Part shown: positions 7,387-16,121 of the stretch, in pieces | How the letters are laid out: the number at the start of each line of letters is the position of its first letter | Numbering within the stretch: position 1 is the stretch's first letter | From: JAVXNW01 sp036645575 | GTDB taxonomy: Bacteria; Bacillota; Clostridia; Christensenellales; Aristaeellaceae | DNA: 24,206 nucleotides | Assembly: GCA_036645575.1 (NCBI GenBank) | Contig: JAVXNW010000035.1 | Location: 1 to 24,206 of the forward strand | Direction of reading: 5' to 3' | Position numbers and translations under genes: made by a program | Notes under the pieces: model-generated | The model's database searches: none | The model's input: only the letters and a program-made list of their open reading frames with translations | What the model was told of the DNA's origin: nothing

Positions 7387-8934
7387 TCAGCGGCGTCCAA
7401 GCGTCTTTCCATATTCCGACAGCGAGCAATGTTCGATCTGCTTAAAGATCTTTGCGAAGTACTTGTAGTCGCGAAAGCCCACGTTTTCCGCAATTTCATA
7501 GACGAGCAGCGTGCCGTCCTCCATGAGTGCCTTGGCGCGATCGATCCGAACCCGCGTCAAGTACTGATGGAAGGTGCTTCCGGTGGACTTTTTAAACAGC
7601 AGCGAAAAGTAGTTCGGGGTGCGGTTGATCATCTGAGACATCTGTTCCGCCGTCAGCGACTCCCCATAGTGTTCCTTGATAAAGTTGACGACACGCAGGA
7701 TCTGGGTTCCGCCCTCCTGCCGAAAAATGCCGGAGAGCGCGCGCAACGCCTGGTCAAACAGCTGCGCCGTCGCGTCCTGATAACCGGAAAATGTCTCCCT
7801 ATCCCCAAGGTCGTCCCGCTCTTTTAAAAACGACTGCATGAAGTGATGCAGCTCCATGCCGCGCTCCGCGATCGTGTTCTTGAGCAGCCCCGTGAGGTTA
7901 GCGCACAGCGCCTTGACGGCGGTCTCGTGATAGACGCCCTCGCGCTCCAGTCGGTCAAATTCCGCGCGGATGAGCTGCACCGCGCCGGCAAAATCGACCT
8001 CGCGGACGCATTCCCGCAGTTCCTTCATGCGCGTGAAATAGCATTGTAGCGCCTCGGGCCGCAGCGAAAGCGCGTCGTAGCGCGCGCAGGCGCCGTGCCC
8101 CGGGTAGAGCCGGCATGAATCCGCGATGAGCGCAAAGCGCAGCGCCTCACACAAGGTCCGGCTGTCCTCGGACGCGCCAAAGGCCAAAAATGCCGGAATG
8201 CCGCTTGCGACCAGCTGCTTGACCGCCAGCACGAGCTGCGCGTAGATGCGGTCGATGGCGCGGCGGTCCCGGGCGCAAAACAGGAGCAGAAATTGGTCGC
8301 CGCGCAGCGGGTGGAGCTGCCCGCAAAAGTCGGTGCGCAGTGACCGCGTCAGGGCTTCCAAGGGGATATATGCCTCCTGCGCCAGGGCCTTGGGCAGGCG
8401 AAACAGCCCGCAGACGGGGATGTCGGACGCGAAAAAGTGAAGGTACTTGCGAAACTCGTCCTCCTTTTCGCGGGAATCCTGCGCGCGGTTTAGCAGGCTG
8501 TCCAGCTGACTGCGCATGTAAAAGTGCTCGTAAAACGCTTCGTCCTGCGCCCGCGCCCGCTCGCCGGAGATCTTTTTTGCGGCGGAAGTGACGAGCACCA
8601 TGATCCGTTGGGCGTTTACCGGCTTGAGCTCGTAATCGGTTACCCCGACGCGCAGCGCCTGCCGGGCGTATTCAAAATCGGAAAATCCGCTCAGGATGAT
8701 CACGGTGGTGCGCGGGCAGAGCGCTTTAATCTGCTCCGCCAGCACAAGCCCGTCCATCGCCGGCATCCGAATGTCGGTGACGACGATCTCGTGGCGTTCC
8801 CGCAGAAACAACGCCCATGCCTCAAGCCCGTCCGCCGCCGCGTCCACTTGCGCAAACCCGAGCTCCGCCCAGTCGATGCCCTCGCGCATCCCCTCGCGTA
8901 TCTGCCGCTCGTCATCCACAATCAGCAGCTTCAT
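7387..8934 (-). CDS. Response regulator with AraC-type DNA-binding domain, YesN family
   Basis: This cytoplasmic transcription activator has 515 residues. The receiver domain spans about 1-120 with acidic residues D7 and D8, phospho-acceptor D54 (VVTDIRMP) and the conserved Lys in ELKPV. A variable middle region of about 290 residues follows. The last 100 residues form two helix-turn-helix motifs of AraC/XylS type, including SLTAEQMSQMINRTPNYFS and the family signature region VYEIAENVGFRDYKYFAKIF. The first in-frame ATG (8940) lies only one base after AAAGGAGG, so the second ATG at 8934, 7 bases away, is the likely start. The partner kinase is directly upstream. It probably binds the direct repeats at 7162-7195 to activate the uptake operon. 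Confidence 0.93.
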   Translation of the reverse strand: MKLLIVDDERQIREGMREGIDWAELGFAQVDAAADGLEAWALFLRERHEIVVTDIRMPAMDGLVLAEQIKALCPRTTVIILSGFSDFEYARQALRVGVTDYELKPVNAQRIMVLVTSAAKKISGERARAQDEAFYEHFYMRSQLDSLLNRAQDSREKEDEFRKYLHFFASDIPVCGLFRLPKALAQEAYIPLEALTRSLRTDFCGQLHPLRGDQFLLLFCARDRRAIDRIYAQLVLAVKQLVASGIPAFLAFGASEDSRTLCEALRFALIADSCRLYPGHGACARYDALSLRPEALQCYFTRMKELRECVREVDFAGAVQLIRAEFDRLEREGVYHETAVKALCANLTGLLKNTIAERGMELHHFMQSFLKERDDLGDRETFSGYQDATAQLFDQALRALSGIFRQEGGTQILRVVNFIKEHYGESLTAEQMSQMINRTPNYFSLLFKKSTGSTFHQYLTRVRIDRAKALMEDGTLLVYEIAENVGFRDYKYFAKIFKQIEHCSLSEYGKTLGRR

Positions 8935-8988
8935 TCGCATGCCTCCTTTGTCAATCGCGTCCGCCCATGCGTCCTTTTTCGGCCCCGA

Positions 8989-9072
8989 ACGATGGGCCCT
9001 ACGGCCAAACGGGGACTCGCGGCCAAACGATGGGACTCATGCCCAAACGGGGACTCACGTCCAAACGATGGG
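8989..9072 (-). repeat. Tandem repeat (18-20-bp units, 38-bp period) spanning the kinase stop codon
   Basis: Units at 8989, 9027 and 9065 repeat with an exact 38-bp period. Each period splits into two related halves based on CCAAACGATGGGACT and CCAAACGGGGACTC. On the minus strand the first unit is the end of the kinase gene itself, CCCATCGTTTGGACGTGA, and at least four degenerate copies follow. A second TGA stands in frame 18 bases after the true stop. The array occupies most of the gap before the response regulator. Confidence 0.85.
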
Positions 9073-10866
9073 AAAGCAAATCACGACCGTCGTCCCTTCG
9101 TCGGGAACGCTCTGGAATTGCATCGAGGCTTGCGCCCCAAAGCGCATCTTTAGCCGCTCGTAGATGTTCTTGAGCGCAAAGATGGTCTCCCCGCTTTCGC
9201 CTTCGTCGGCCTCCAAATGGCGCATCACCCGCTGCGCATCGGCGCCCACCCCGTCGTCACGCACCGTCAGGCACAGCATCTCGTCCTGTCGCGCAATCGT
9301 GATCCAGATGGTTCCGCCTTGACGCCGCGCCTCAAGGCCGTGCACGACTGCGTTTTCGACGAGCGGCTGCAAAATCAGCTTCATGATGCGGCACGCCATC
9401 AGGCTGGGGTCGGCCTGCACCTCTAGGCGAATGCGCTCGCCCAGCCGATTTTTCTGGATGAACAGGTATTGCTCCATGTGGTGCAGCTCTTCCGCGATCG
9501 TGGTGGTCTCGTTTCCACTGTTCAAGGCGTGTTTGAACATGTCAGAGAGCGCCGCGATCTGCTCACTCACCGCGTAATCTCGGTTTTTGTACGCGAGCCA
9601 GTAGATGGAATCGAGCGTATTGTACAGAAAATGCGGATTGATCTGCATCTGCAAGGCCTTAAGCTCCGCTTCGCGCTCCTTGAGGCGGATCTGATAGACC
9701 GTCTTGATCAGGCTTTCAATTCGGCTGGTCATGTCCAAAAACAAGTGGGAGAGTTGCCCCAATTCGTTGTCGGTGGCAATCTGCAAGCGGACGTTAAAGT
9801 CGCCGTCCTTCACCCGCGTCATCTCGCGCGAGAGCGCGGTAATGGGGTTTAGCACATAGTATCGCTGAATCAGCGAGTAGAAAAAGCCGAACAGCACGCA
9901 AAGTCCGATTGAGAGGATGATGATCCCGTCGATCATCCGAAGCGAGCGGTTGAGCACGCGCTCCTTTGTGACCTGCATGAGCACCCAATCGGTGTTGTCA
10001 ATGGGGGCGTAAAAGACCACCTGCTCGCCTTGATCCACTTTGCGGCTAAAGTAGCCGTCATCCGCGCCGATCTGTGCGGAAACCGCCGCATACCCGTCCC
10101 ATGGCTTGCCCAGCATCTGCCGGTCGGGGGCGGAGACGACGGTGCCGTCCCGGTGCATGATGAAGATCGGAGAGGCGGACGCTTCGCCCGTGAGCGTCCC
10201 GCCCGGATCAAATATGGAGCAGAGGTACTTTTCGGAGATCGTGATGCGCTCGATGGCGAGCTGGCGCGGCCAATTGAGATCGTTGACGCTGCGAACGTAG
10301 GAAATGACCGGAAGCTCGGTCCTGTTCAGGCTGTCGTAGTTGATGCGATAGACCGGGGTCCAGTAGCCTTTCCCGCCTAGCCCGGTCGCCACTTCGTCGT
10401 ATTGCCGCGCGCTAGGCCCCATCATCGTGCCATAGCGCAGGATGTCCGTGTCGCCTTGGCTTACGCTGATCGAATGAATGTAGACCTTTGCCAGCGCCAG
10501 ATCCGCCGTCGTGTTCATGAGGTCGTTGCCCATATTCTGTTGCCTGAGCGAGTAGGCGGCGGGGTCCTCCTGCTGGTTCGGGCCATCCAACAGATCGGTG
10601 CAGTATTCCTGCAAGACGCTGTTGCTCAAAAGCGATATGGACAGCGTATCTACCTCGCGCAACAAGCTGCTGACGTTGTTGCGCGTCTGCCGAAGGCTTT
10701 GCAGCTGGTTTTGCCAAATCTGCCGGCGCAACTCGTTTGTCACCTGATGATGAATCAAAAATGCGGTGACGAGCAGCGGAAGCACGATCAGCGCGACAAG
10801 GCAGATGCCAAGCGACTTGCGTATCGACAGGCGTTTGAACCGGCTCAAGCACTTTTCTAAAATCAT
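9055..10866 (-). CDS. Sensor histidine kinase, YesM family
   Basis: This membrane sensor has 603 residues. Transmembrane helix 1 lies near 19-39. An extracellular sensing region of about 270 residues (Cache-like, with FIMHRDGTVVSAP and DWVLMQVT) leads to helix 2 near 312-334. A HAMP domain (340-388) is followed by the His_kinase/YesM core QMQINPHFLYNTLDSIYWLA with phospho-acceptor His412. The ATPase part has LVENAVVHGLE (N505) and DDGVG (537-541). It would phosphorylate the adjacent AraC-type regulator when it detects an extracellular sugar or the loaded binding protein. The frame is open further upstream, but a GAGG site lies 3 bases before ATG 10869 and 6 before ATG 10866. Its last codons are part of a tandem repeat. 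Confidence 0.94.
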   Translation of the reverse strand: MILEKCLSRFKRLSIRKSLGICLVALIVLPLLVTAFLIHHQVTNELRRQIWQNQLQSLRQTRNNVSSLLREVDTLSISLLSNSVLQEYCTDLLDGPNQQEDPAAYSLRQQNMGNDLMNTTADLALAKVYIHSISVSQGDTDILRYGTMMGPSARQYDEVATGLGGKGYWTPVYRINYDSLNRTELPVISYVRSVNDLNWPRQLAIERITISEKYLCSIFDPGGTLTGEASASPIFIMHRDGTVVSAPDRQMLGKPWDGYAAVSAQIGADDGYFSRKVDQGEQVVFYAPIDNTDWVLMQVTKERVLNRSLRMIDGIIILSIGLCVLFGFFYSLIQRYYVLNPITALSREMTRVKDGDFNVRLQIATDNELGQLSHLFLDMTSRIESLIKTVYQIRLKEREAELKALQMQINPHFLYNTLDSIYWLAYKNRDYAVSEQIAALSDMFKHALNSGNETTTIAEELHHMEQYLFIQKNRLGERIRLEVQADPSLMACRIMKLILQPLVENAVVHGLEARRQGGTIWITIARQDEMLCLTVRDDGVGADAQRVMRHLEADEGESGETIFALKNIYERLKMRFGAQASMQFQSVPDEGTTVVICFPIVWT

Positions 10867-10918
10867 CATTCGCCTCGGCCTCGCACTTTCTTCTTCTGAT
10901 AAAAAAGAATCTGTGCAC

Positions 10919-10947
10919 ATTGTATAACATTTTCTGGGATTGAGCAA
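10919..10947 (-). promoter_or_regulatory. Promoter of the kinase-regulator operon
   Basis: On the minus strand TTGCTC (10942-10947), a 17-bp spacer and TACAAT (10919-10924) form a sigma-70-type promoter. Transcription would start near 10912, giving a leader of about 45 bases before the kinase start. Confidence 0.55.
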
Positions 10948-11167
10948 GCGTTTGTTGAAACTGAAAACAAGCTTGTTCATGTCCTGCGCGGCGTCGCGGC
11001 GCGCAGGGCACCGCGCTAGTAGCGCAAAAAGCGCTGCCGCATCATCTCGATCGGGCAACGCTTTGTGCGGTTTTTCTTTTAAAGGGGCGCAACCGTCCCA
11101 ACGCAGCGGACTTATGCAAAGGCACGCGGGGGCGGATGGCGGGGGGAAAAGGCGTATCGGGGTGGTG
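10948..11167. other. Intergenic region with inverted repeats after the phosphodiesterase gene
   Basis: This stretch has no gene. CCTGCGCG (10983-10990) pairs with CGCGCAGG (11000-11007), and smaller GCGCT/AGCGC pairs lie at 11013-11035. Any of these could end transcription of the phosphodiesterase operon on the minus strand, but none is followed by a clear U tract in that direction. I see no protein or RNA gene. Confidence 0.45.
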
Positions 11168-13411
11168 TTAGAACTTCTGTTCGAAGGCCTCTGGGGGCAT
11201 GGGTTTGGCGTAGTAGTAGCCTTGAACCAGCGTGCAGCCGAAGGACAGGAGCAGGTCGGCTTGCTCGCGGGTCTCGACGCCCTCTGCGATGACCAGCAGG
11301 TCCAGGTCGTGGATCATGGCGATGATGCTCTTGAGGATCTTGCTCTGGCGGTCGTTGGTGCTTGGGTCGGACAGAAACTGCATGTCCAGTTTGATCATAT
11401 CGACCGGCACGTTTTTGAGGGTGTTGAGCGAGGAATAGCCGCTGCCAAAGTCGTCCATCTCGACCATCATGCCCTGCGCGCGCAGTTGCCGCACCACGCA
11501 TATCAGCTGCTCGGGGTTTTGCATGTAGGCGCTCTCGGTGATCTCGAGGCGCAAAAGGCGCGTGGGCAGGTTGTACTGCGCGAGCAGGTCTGAAAAGATC
11601 TTGCAGATCTTGGGGTTGTAGATGTCCGCGCGCGAGACGTTTACCGAGAGCGGCGGGGGATTTTTCCCCTCGTCCAGCCAGCGGCGAAGCAGGCGGCAGG
11701 TGTGCGCCCAGACGTATTCGTCCAGTTCCGATACCGAGCCGTTGCGCTCAAAAACCGGGATGAACAGCCCGGGGGCGAGCAGCCCCTTATCGGGATGCTG
11801 CCAGCGAACCAGCACCTCGGCGCCCACCATCACGCCGGTGGCGTGGTTGTATTGCGGCTGGAGGTAGAGCGCAAATTGTTCCTGCTCAAGCGCCGTCCTC
11901 ATCATGCCCGCGATTTCCTGCTCCGCGAGCAGCATATTGCGCATGGCGTCGTCGTAATAGGCAAACGAGAAGCCGTAGCGACCCTTGGTCGCCTTCTGCG
12001 CGATGGAGGCGCGGTCGAGCATCGTGTCGATGGGCAGGGCGAGGTCGTCTATGACGTAGACGCCAAAGCTGATCGAGACCGCAAAGGGCAGGTCAAACGC
12101 CGCCACGTCGTTGGTAAAATCGCGATACAGCTTTTGCCGCGCGGCTTGACCGCCGGGGAGGCAGACCACAAAACAATCGGCGGACAGCCGACAGCAGACG
12201 CCGCTTTCCCCGATGCACGACTTGGCGCGCTGCGCGATGAAGCGCAGCAGCCGGTCGCCCGCGTCGTAGCCCAGCAGGTCGTTGATGACCTTGAAGCGAT
12301 CCACGTCGAAATACACCATGGCGTAGTCGTTGGGCGCGGCGCCGCTCAAGCGATCGCGCGCCCTTTCGACAAAGGCGACCCGGTTGTAAAGGCCGGTCAG
12401 GTTGTCCCGCTCGGCCAGGAGCCGCAGCCGCTCGGCCGACTGGATCAGGCCCTTTTGCGCTTGGCGCTCGTGGCGGATCAGCAGCAGCATCACCAGTAGC
12501 GACGAAAACATGACGATGGCGATCAGCGCGACGCTCGACTGCGTGGACGCGCGCACGTCGGCATTGATGACCTCGACCGGCACGACGTTTACGATGAACC
12601 AGTCGTTGATCTGGGTGGGCAGGTAGACCGCATAGCGGCTCTCGTCGCCCACGCTGTAGGCGACGTGGCCACCTTGCCCGCTTTGCATGTTTTGAAGCAC
12701 CTGCGAGGAAGTGTCGCCGTCGTCGTGGCGGGCGCGCGTGAGCAGCGAGATGAAGTTGGCGATGTCCTCTTCGTGAATCAAAAAGCCCTTGTTGTCGCTG
12801 CCGATCAGGATGGTCCCGTCGCTTTTGCACACAAAGGAGTAGCCGGTTCGCGAGGTCTCGGAAACCAGAAAGCCCTTGAGCGCCTCCTCGTCGTAGGTGC
12901 CTACGACCACGCCGCAGACCGTGTCGCCGCGCTGGATGGGCACCGAAAGCGCGAAGCGCCGCTGCGAAGAAGAATGGGTGACGATAAACTGGATGGCGTT
13001 TCGGCCGGCAAGGCTCTCCTCAAAATACCATCGATCGGAGACGTCGACCGGCTGGCGCGTGTCGCTTAGGCCCTTGCCGTCCGGGTTGACGAGGCAAAGC
13101 CGGTCGAATTTGGTTGACTCGACGACCGCCGCCATTCGAACGACCAGGTTGTCCTCGTCAAAGGTCTTCTGGGTGGCCAGCGATTGCGCAAAAGAGCCAA
13201 GCACCTCGTGCTTTCCCACGATCTTGGCAAGCAGCAGCGCGCTTTGCTGCTTGGCGGAGTCAAGCAGCACCGATTGTGCCTGCACGGTTGCCCGCTGCAC
13301 CACCAGCGCATAGTTGACCATCAGGGCTGAAAAGACGCCAAGTGTCAGGATGAGGGAGGCGAAAACCACATAGCGCGCGACAAAGCGCTTGTGTACTCGA
13401 TCTGCTTTCAT
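11168..13411 (-). CDS. Cyclic-di-GMP phosphodiesterase: Cache sensor, degenerate GGDEF, intact EAL
   Basis: This membrane protein has 747 residues. Helix 1 (about 13-36) and helix 2 (about 293-313) flank an extracellular dCache-like domain (DRWYFEESLAGRNAIQFIVT, then GYSFVCKSDGTILIGS). The GGDEF domain (335-490) has SADCF at 410-414 where GGDEF is expected and lacks an RxxD I-site, so cyclase activity is unlikely. It does keep FDVDRFKVIND, so GTP could still bind. The EAL domain (500-747) has E532-V-L-V-R, N591, E623, D653-D654, K674, E710 and Q730, with the spacing expected of active enzymes. It should hydrolyse cyclic-di-GMP. It follows the cyclase gene by 57 bases, so the two are probably one operon. 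A GTG at 13417 is an alternative start. Confidence 0.93.
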   Translation of the reverse strand: MKADRVHKRFVARYVVFASLILTLGVFSALMVNYALVVQRATVQAQSVLLDSAKQQSALLLAKIVGKHEVLGSFAQSLATQKTFDEDNLVVRMAAVVESTKFDRLCLVNPDGKGLSDTRQPVDVSDRWYFEESLAGRNAIQFIVTHSSSQRRFALSVPIQRGDTVCGVVVGTYDEEALKGFLVSETSRTGYSFVCKSDGTILIGSDNKGFLIHEEDIANFISLLTRARHDDGDTSSQVLQNMQSGQGGHVAYSVGDESRYAVYLPTQINDWFIVNVVPVEVINADVRASTQSSVALIAIVMFSSLLVMLLLIRHERQAQKGLIQSAERLRLLAERDNLTGLYNRVAFVERARDRLSGAAPNDYAMVYFDVDRFKVINDLLGYDAGDRLLRFIAQRAKSCIGESGVCCRLSADCFVVCLPGGQAARQKLYRDFTNDVAAFDLPFAVSISFGVYVIDDLALPIDTMLDRASIAQKATKGRYGFSFAYYDDAMRNMLLAEQEIAGMMRTALEQEQFALYLQPQYNHATGVMVGAEVLVRWQHPDKGLLAPGLFIPVFERNGSVSELDEYVWAHTCRLLRRWLDEGKNPPPLSVNVSRADIYNPKICKIFSDLLAQYNLPTRLLRLEITESAYMQNPEQLICVVRQLRAQGMMVEMDDFGSGYSSLNTLKNVPVDMIKLDMQFLSDPSTNDRQSKILKSIIAMIHDLDLLVIAEGVETREQADLLLSFGCTLVQGYYYAKPMPPEAFEQKF

Positions 13412-13468
13412 AGGCACCAGCTTTCTTTCAAACGCACTTCGGGGTCGCGGCCCGAGGGACGAGTTGGA

Positions 13469-15793
13469 TTAGCTTGTCTTGAGGATTGCTCCGATCGCGC
13501 GCTGGGGCTCGCCCTCGTCGTCGCGCACAAGCATGGTGCCCAGATGGCAAAACGCGTACCTTCCGTCTGTCTTTTTGAGACGCAACGGAATTTCGGCGTA
13601 ACGCGCGCCGAATTTGAACGCCTCGAGAAAATGCTGCTTCAGCCGTGCCACGTCGTCTGGGTGAACGCACGTGACGTCCGCCGCTTGATCAAGCAGCGTC
13701 GAAAGCGCCTGATCGCACAAGGCGTACTGATCGAGGCCTGGGTCCGCGTACAGCGCATGGGTGCGCAGGTCCCATTCAAAGGTGATCATGTCGGAATCCT
13801 CGGGGATTTGCAGCGTGTGCGCCACGCGATCCTGCGTCGCCTGAAGCCGGCGGCTCTGGCGCACGACTTCTTTGCGCGAGGCGTCGCGCCGCGCGAGGCG
13901 AGATGGGTCGTCGATGGGCGTGGCGGGCGCGCAAAAGCCGCTTAAACCCATGTCGGGGGAATAGAGCGTGTAGCGGTTTTTCCCCTGCTGCTTTGCGTGA
14001 TACATGGCGATGTCGGCCTTTTGATAGAGCTCGTCAAAGGAGGCGCCGTCGCGCGGGTAGAGGGCGACGCCCACGCTTCCCGATACCGCGATGTCGGGAT
14101 TGGGCTGGAAGGAGATGATCTGGCAGACCAGCTGCGCGCACTTTTCGAGCATCTCGCCTTTGAGCACGCGGTTAAGGCATACGACAAATTCGTCGCCGCC
14201 GATTCGCCCGATCAGGTCGCCCGCCCGCAGCATCCGCTTGAGGCTCTTGACGATGGCAACCAGCGCCTGATCGCCCGCCGCGTGGCCGAAGGTGTCGTTG
14301 ATGTACTTGAAGTTATCGATGTCGACCATCACCAAGGCGTGCTGGGAGGCGGAATCGGTGTCGTGCAAGAGGCGATCGAGCGCCTGCGCAAAGGCCACGC
14401 GGTTGAGCGCACCGGTCAGCGCGTCGGTTTGCAGGCGCTCCCTGATGGCGAGATCCTCGCGCTTGGCCGCGTCGATGTTGCGCAAGACGACAAACGCCTT
14501 GATATCGCCATAGCCGGGGTAGGCGACAAGCTGAATGGAGGCGCGCATCCAAGCGTAGTCCGCGCGGGTAAAGGACTCGCGGCAGTCGATGTTGCCACTG
14601 TAAATGTTCGCTTTAAAGGCGGCCATCAGCCGATCCCGGTTCATAAAGGCCAGAAAATCGCGGCGATCCTCGGGATGAATGTAGGGCGCGAATCGCGCGG
14701 TGCGCGCGTCAAAGGAAGCGTCCGTCGGCCAGTCGAAGCCCTGAAACAGTGCGCCGCCGACGTTGTCGGTGGTGTCGCGGGTGAGGTTGCAGTCGAAGGT
14801 GGCGATTTCCGACGGCGGAACGCTGGCCAATTCCTGGCGCACCTTTTCATAGGCCAGCTCTTTTTCGCGCTGCTCCGTGACGTCCGAAAAGGAGACGATG
14901 CTGCGCTGCGCCGCGCCCTGATCGTCAAATATCGTGGTGAATGTGCCGCGATACCAGCAAAACTTACCGCTTTCGTGGTTTTTCATGCGCACCATCACGT
15001 CGCCCGATGCGTTTCCCCGCTGCATGGCCGCGTAAAAGGCCGCGTAGTTTTTTGCGCTCTCGGGCGCGACGATGCCCAGCGCCAGCACGCTTTCCGGCAC
15101 GTCTTCCATGCACTCGGGAATGCCAAACAGCGCCGCCGCGGCGGGCTGGTTGTGGATGGTCTTGCGCTTGATCTCGTAGCGGAGGATGTACTTTTCGCTT
15201 TGCGTCACCGCAATGCGGTACTCCTCCTCGCTGATGCGCAGCTGCTCCTCCATCTGCTTGCGGTCGGTCGTGTTTACGGCGGTGCCGTACAGCGCGCGCG
15301 TCTCGGGGTCATAACGCATGCGGCTGAGCACCCACAGCGGCGCGCCCAGCCGGTTGTGCTCCCGTATCTCGACGTCAAAGCGATATTCCTTTTGCGCAAT
15401 GTGCGTTTGGACCGTCTGGTAGAGGCGCGCAAAGGCGGCTTGATCCAGCGTAAATGCCGCGTGGGTCAGGCCATCCTGCTGGGCTTCGCGCTCCGTTGGG
15501 TAGCCATAGAGCGCGTAAAAGGCGCTGTTTGCATACGTGATGGTCAGAAACTCATCGGCGTTTAGGCGAAATACGCCGCTTGGGATGGCGTCCGCGATCA
15601 CTTCAAGGCTGCGGCGCTTGGCGGAGGATAGCGCCATGCGCCATGCGCAAAGCATGGAAAGCACCAGCATGAGCAGCGCAACCATCAACGCCGCCATCGA
15701 GGGGGGCGCCGCCATGGCCAAGACAACCGCGCCAAAGGCCACGACAAGCGCGGAAACAAGGACAAAGAAGCGAATAAACCCATGTTTTTGCAT
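13469..15793 (-). CDS. Multi-PAS diguanylate cyclase with an extra C-terminal PAS-like domain
   Basis: This membrane-bound sensor enzyme has 774 residues. Two hydrophobic segments (about 5-27 and 31-52) are followed by PAS-like domains near 63-175, 185-310 and 325-445. The GGDEF domain (455-612) keeps VDIDNFKYINDTFGH (490-504) and GGDEF at 532-536. An RxxD inhibitory site, R523-A-G-D526, stands exactly five residues before it, so it should make cyclic-di-GMP with product inhibition. About 160 further residues end in a PAS/PAC-like region (665-774), which is unusual after a GGDEF domain. An ATG at 15865 is in frame, but it lies at the predicted transcription start, so 15793 is preferred. The ribosome binding site there (GGTGG) is weak. 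Confidence 0.92.
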   Translation of the reverse strand: MQKHGFIRFFVLVSALVVAFGAVVLAMAAPPSMAALMVALLMLVLSMLCAWRMALSSAKRRSLEVIADAIPSGVFRLNADEFLTITYANSAFYALYGYPTEREAQQDGLTHAAFTLDQAAFARLYQTVQTHIAQKEYRFDVEIREHNRLGAPLWVLSRMRYDPETRALYGTAVNTTDRKQMEEQLRISEEEYRIAVTQSEKYILRYEIKRKTIHNQPAAAALFGIPECMEDVPESVLALGIVAPESAKNYAAFYAAMQRGNASGDVMVRMKNHESGKFCWYRGTFTTIFDDQGAAQRSIVSFSDVTEQREKELAYEKVRQELASVPPSEIATFDCNLTRDTTDNVGGALFQGFDWPTDASFDARTARFAPYIHPEDRRDFLAFMNRDRLMAAFKANIYSGNIDCRESFTRADYAWMRASIQLVAYPGYGDIKAFVVLRNIDAAKREDLAIRERLQTDALTGALNRVAFAQALDRLLHDTDSASQHALVMVDIDNFKYINDTFGHAAGDQALVAIVKSLKRMLRAGDLIGRIGGDEFVVCLNRVLKGEMLEKCAQLVCQIISFQPNPDIAVSGSVGVALYPRDGASFDELYQKADIAMYHAKQQGKNRYTLYSPDMGLSGFCAPATPIDDPSRLARRDASRKEVVRQSRRLQATQDRVAHTLQIPEDSDMITFEWDLRTHALYADPGLDQYALCDQALSTLLDQAADVTCVHPDDVARLKQHFLEAFKFGARYAEIPLRLKKTDGRYAFCHLGTMLVRDDEGEPQRAIGAILKTS

Positions 15794-15878
15794 ACAACCA
15801 CCACACAACTTCCCCTGTATTGAGACATAAGCCAAAGGCCCGGAAGCGGTTGACTTGATGAACATAAATCATACAAAC

Positions 15879-15907
15879 ATTATAGGCCAAATGACCTATG
15901 AATCCAA
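15879..15907 (-). promoter_or_regulatory. Promoter of the cyclase-phosphodiesterase operon
   Basis: On the minus strand TTGGAT (15902-15907), a 17-bp spacer and a perfect TATAAT (15879-15884) form a good sigma-70-type promoter. Transcription would start near 15872, leaving a leader of about 80 bases. No cyclic-di-GMP riboswitch pattern is visible in that leader. Confidence 0.7.
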
Positions 15908-16067
15908 CCGTATAACACCGATAAAATGAAAATTCACATAAAAAGACAAAACGGGCGCGTTTCCGTTCGGGCGCGGTGCGGCCAAGGGCAATTGATAAAA
16001 CCGGCATGGCCCGCCTCGGCAAAGTCCGCGCAAAATGAGGGACTGCCTCAAAGCGCCCCAATATACG

Positions 16068-16099
16068 ATTTAAGGCCGCACAGCTGCGCGGCCTTAAAT
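16068..16099 (-). terminator. Hairpin after the YjdF-like gene
   Basis: ATTTAAGGCCGC (16068-16079) and GCGGCCTTAAAT (16088-16099) form a perfect 12-bp stem with an 8-base loop, 23 bases past the gene stop. The stem itself ends in an AU-rich run but no separate U tract follows. The rest of 15908-16121 shows nothing else. Confidence 0.6.
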
Positions 16100-16121
16100 G
16101 GCGTATTGAGCAAATCGCGGC

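Noticed and set aside
8989..9072. Possible CRISPR-like array
   Set aside because: The 38-bp period repeats directly without unique spacers, has just over two periods, and overlaps coding sequence.
13997..15565. Open frame of 522 codons on the plus strand opposite the cyclase gene
   Set aside because: It is the antisense shadow of a GC-rich gene with clear PAS and GGDEF motifs. The translated product shows no recognisable motif and I see no ribosome binding site for it.
15794..15865. Longer start of the cyclase at ATG 15865
   Set aside because: The codon lies within about 7 bases of the predicted transcription start and would be leaderless, while the hydrophobic N-terminus begins after the internal ATG at 15793.
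15794..15878. Cyclic-di-GMP riboswitch in the leader of the cyclase operon
   Set aside because: I looked for the conserved GEMM core bases and found none; the leader is also short for one.
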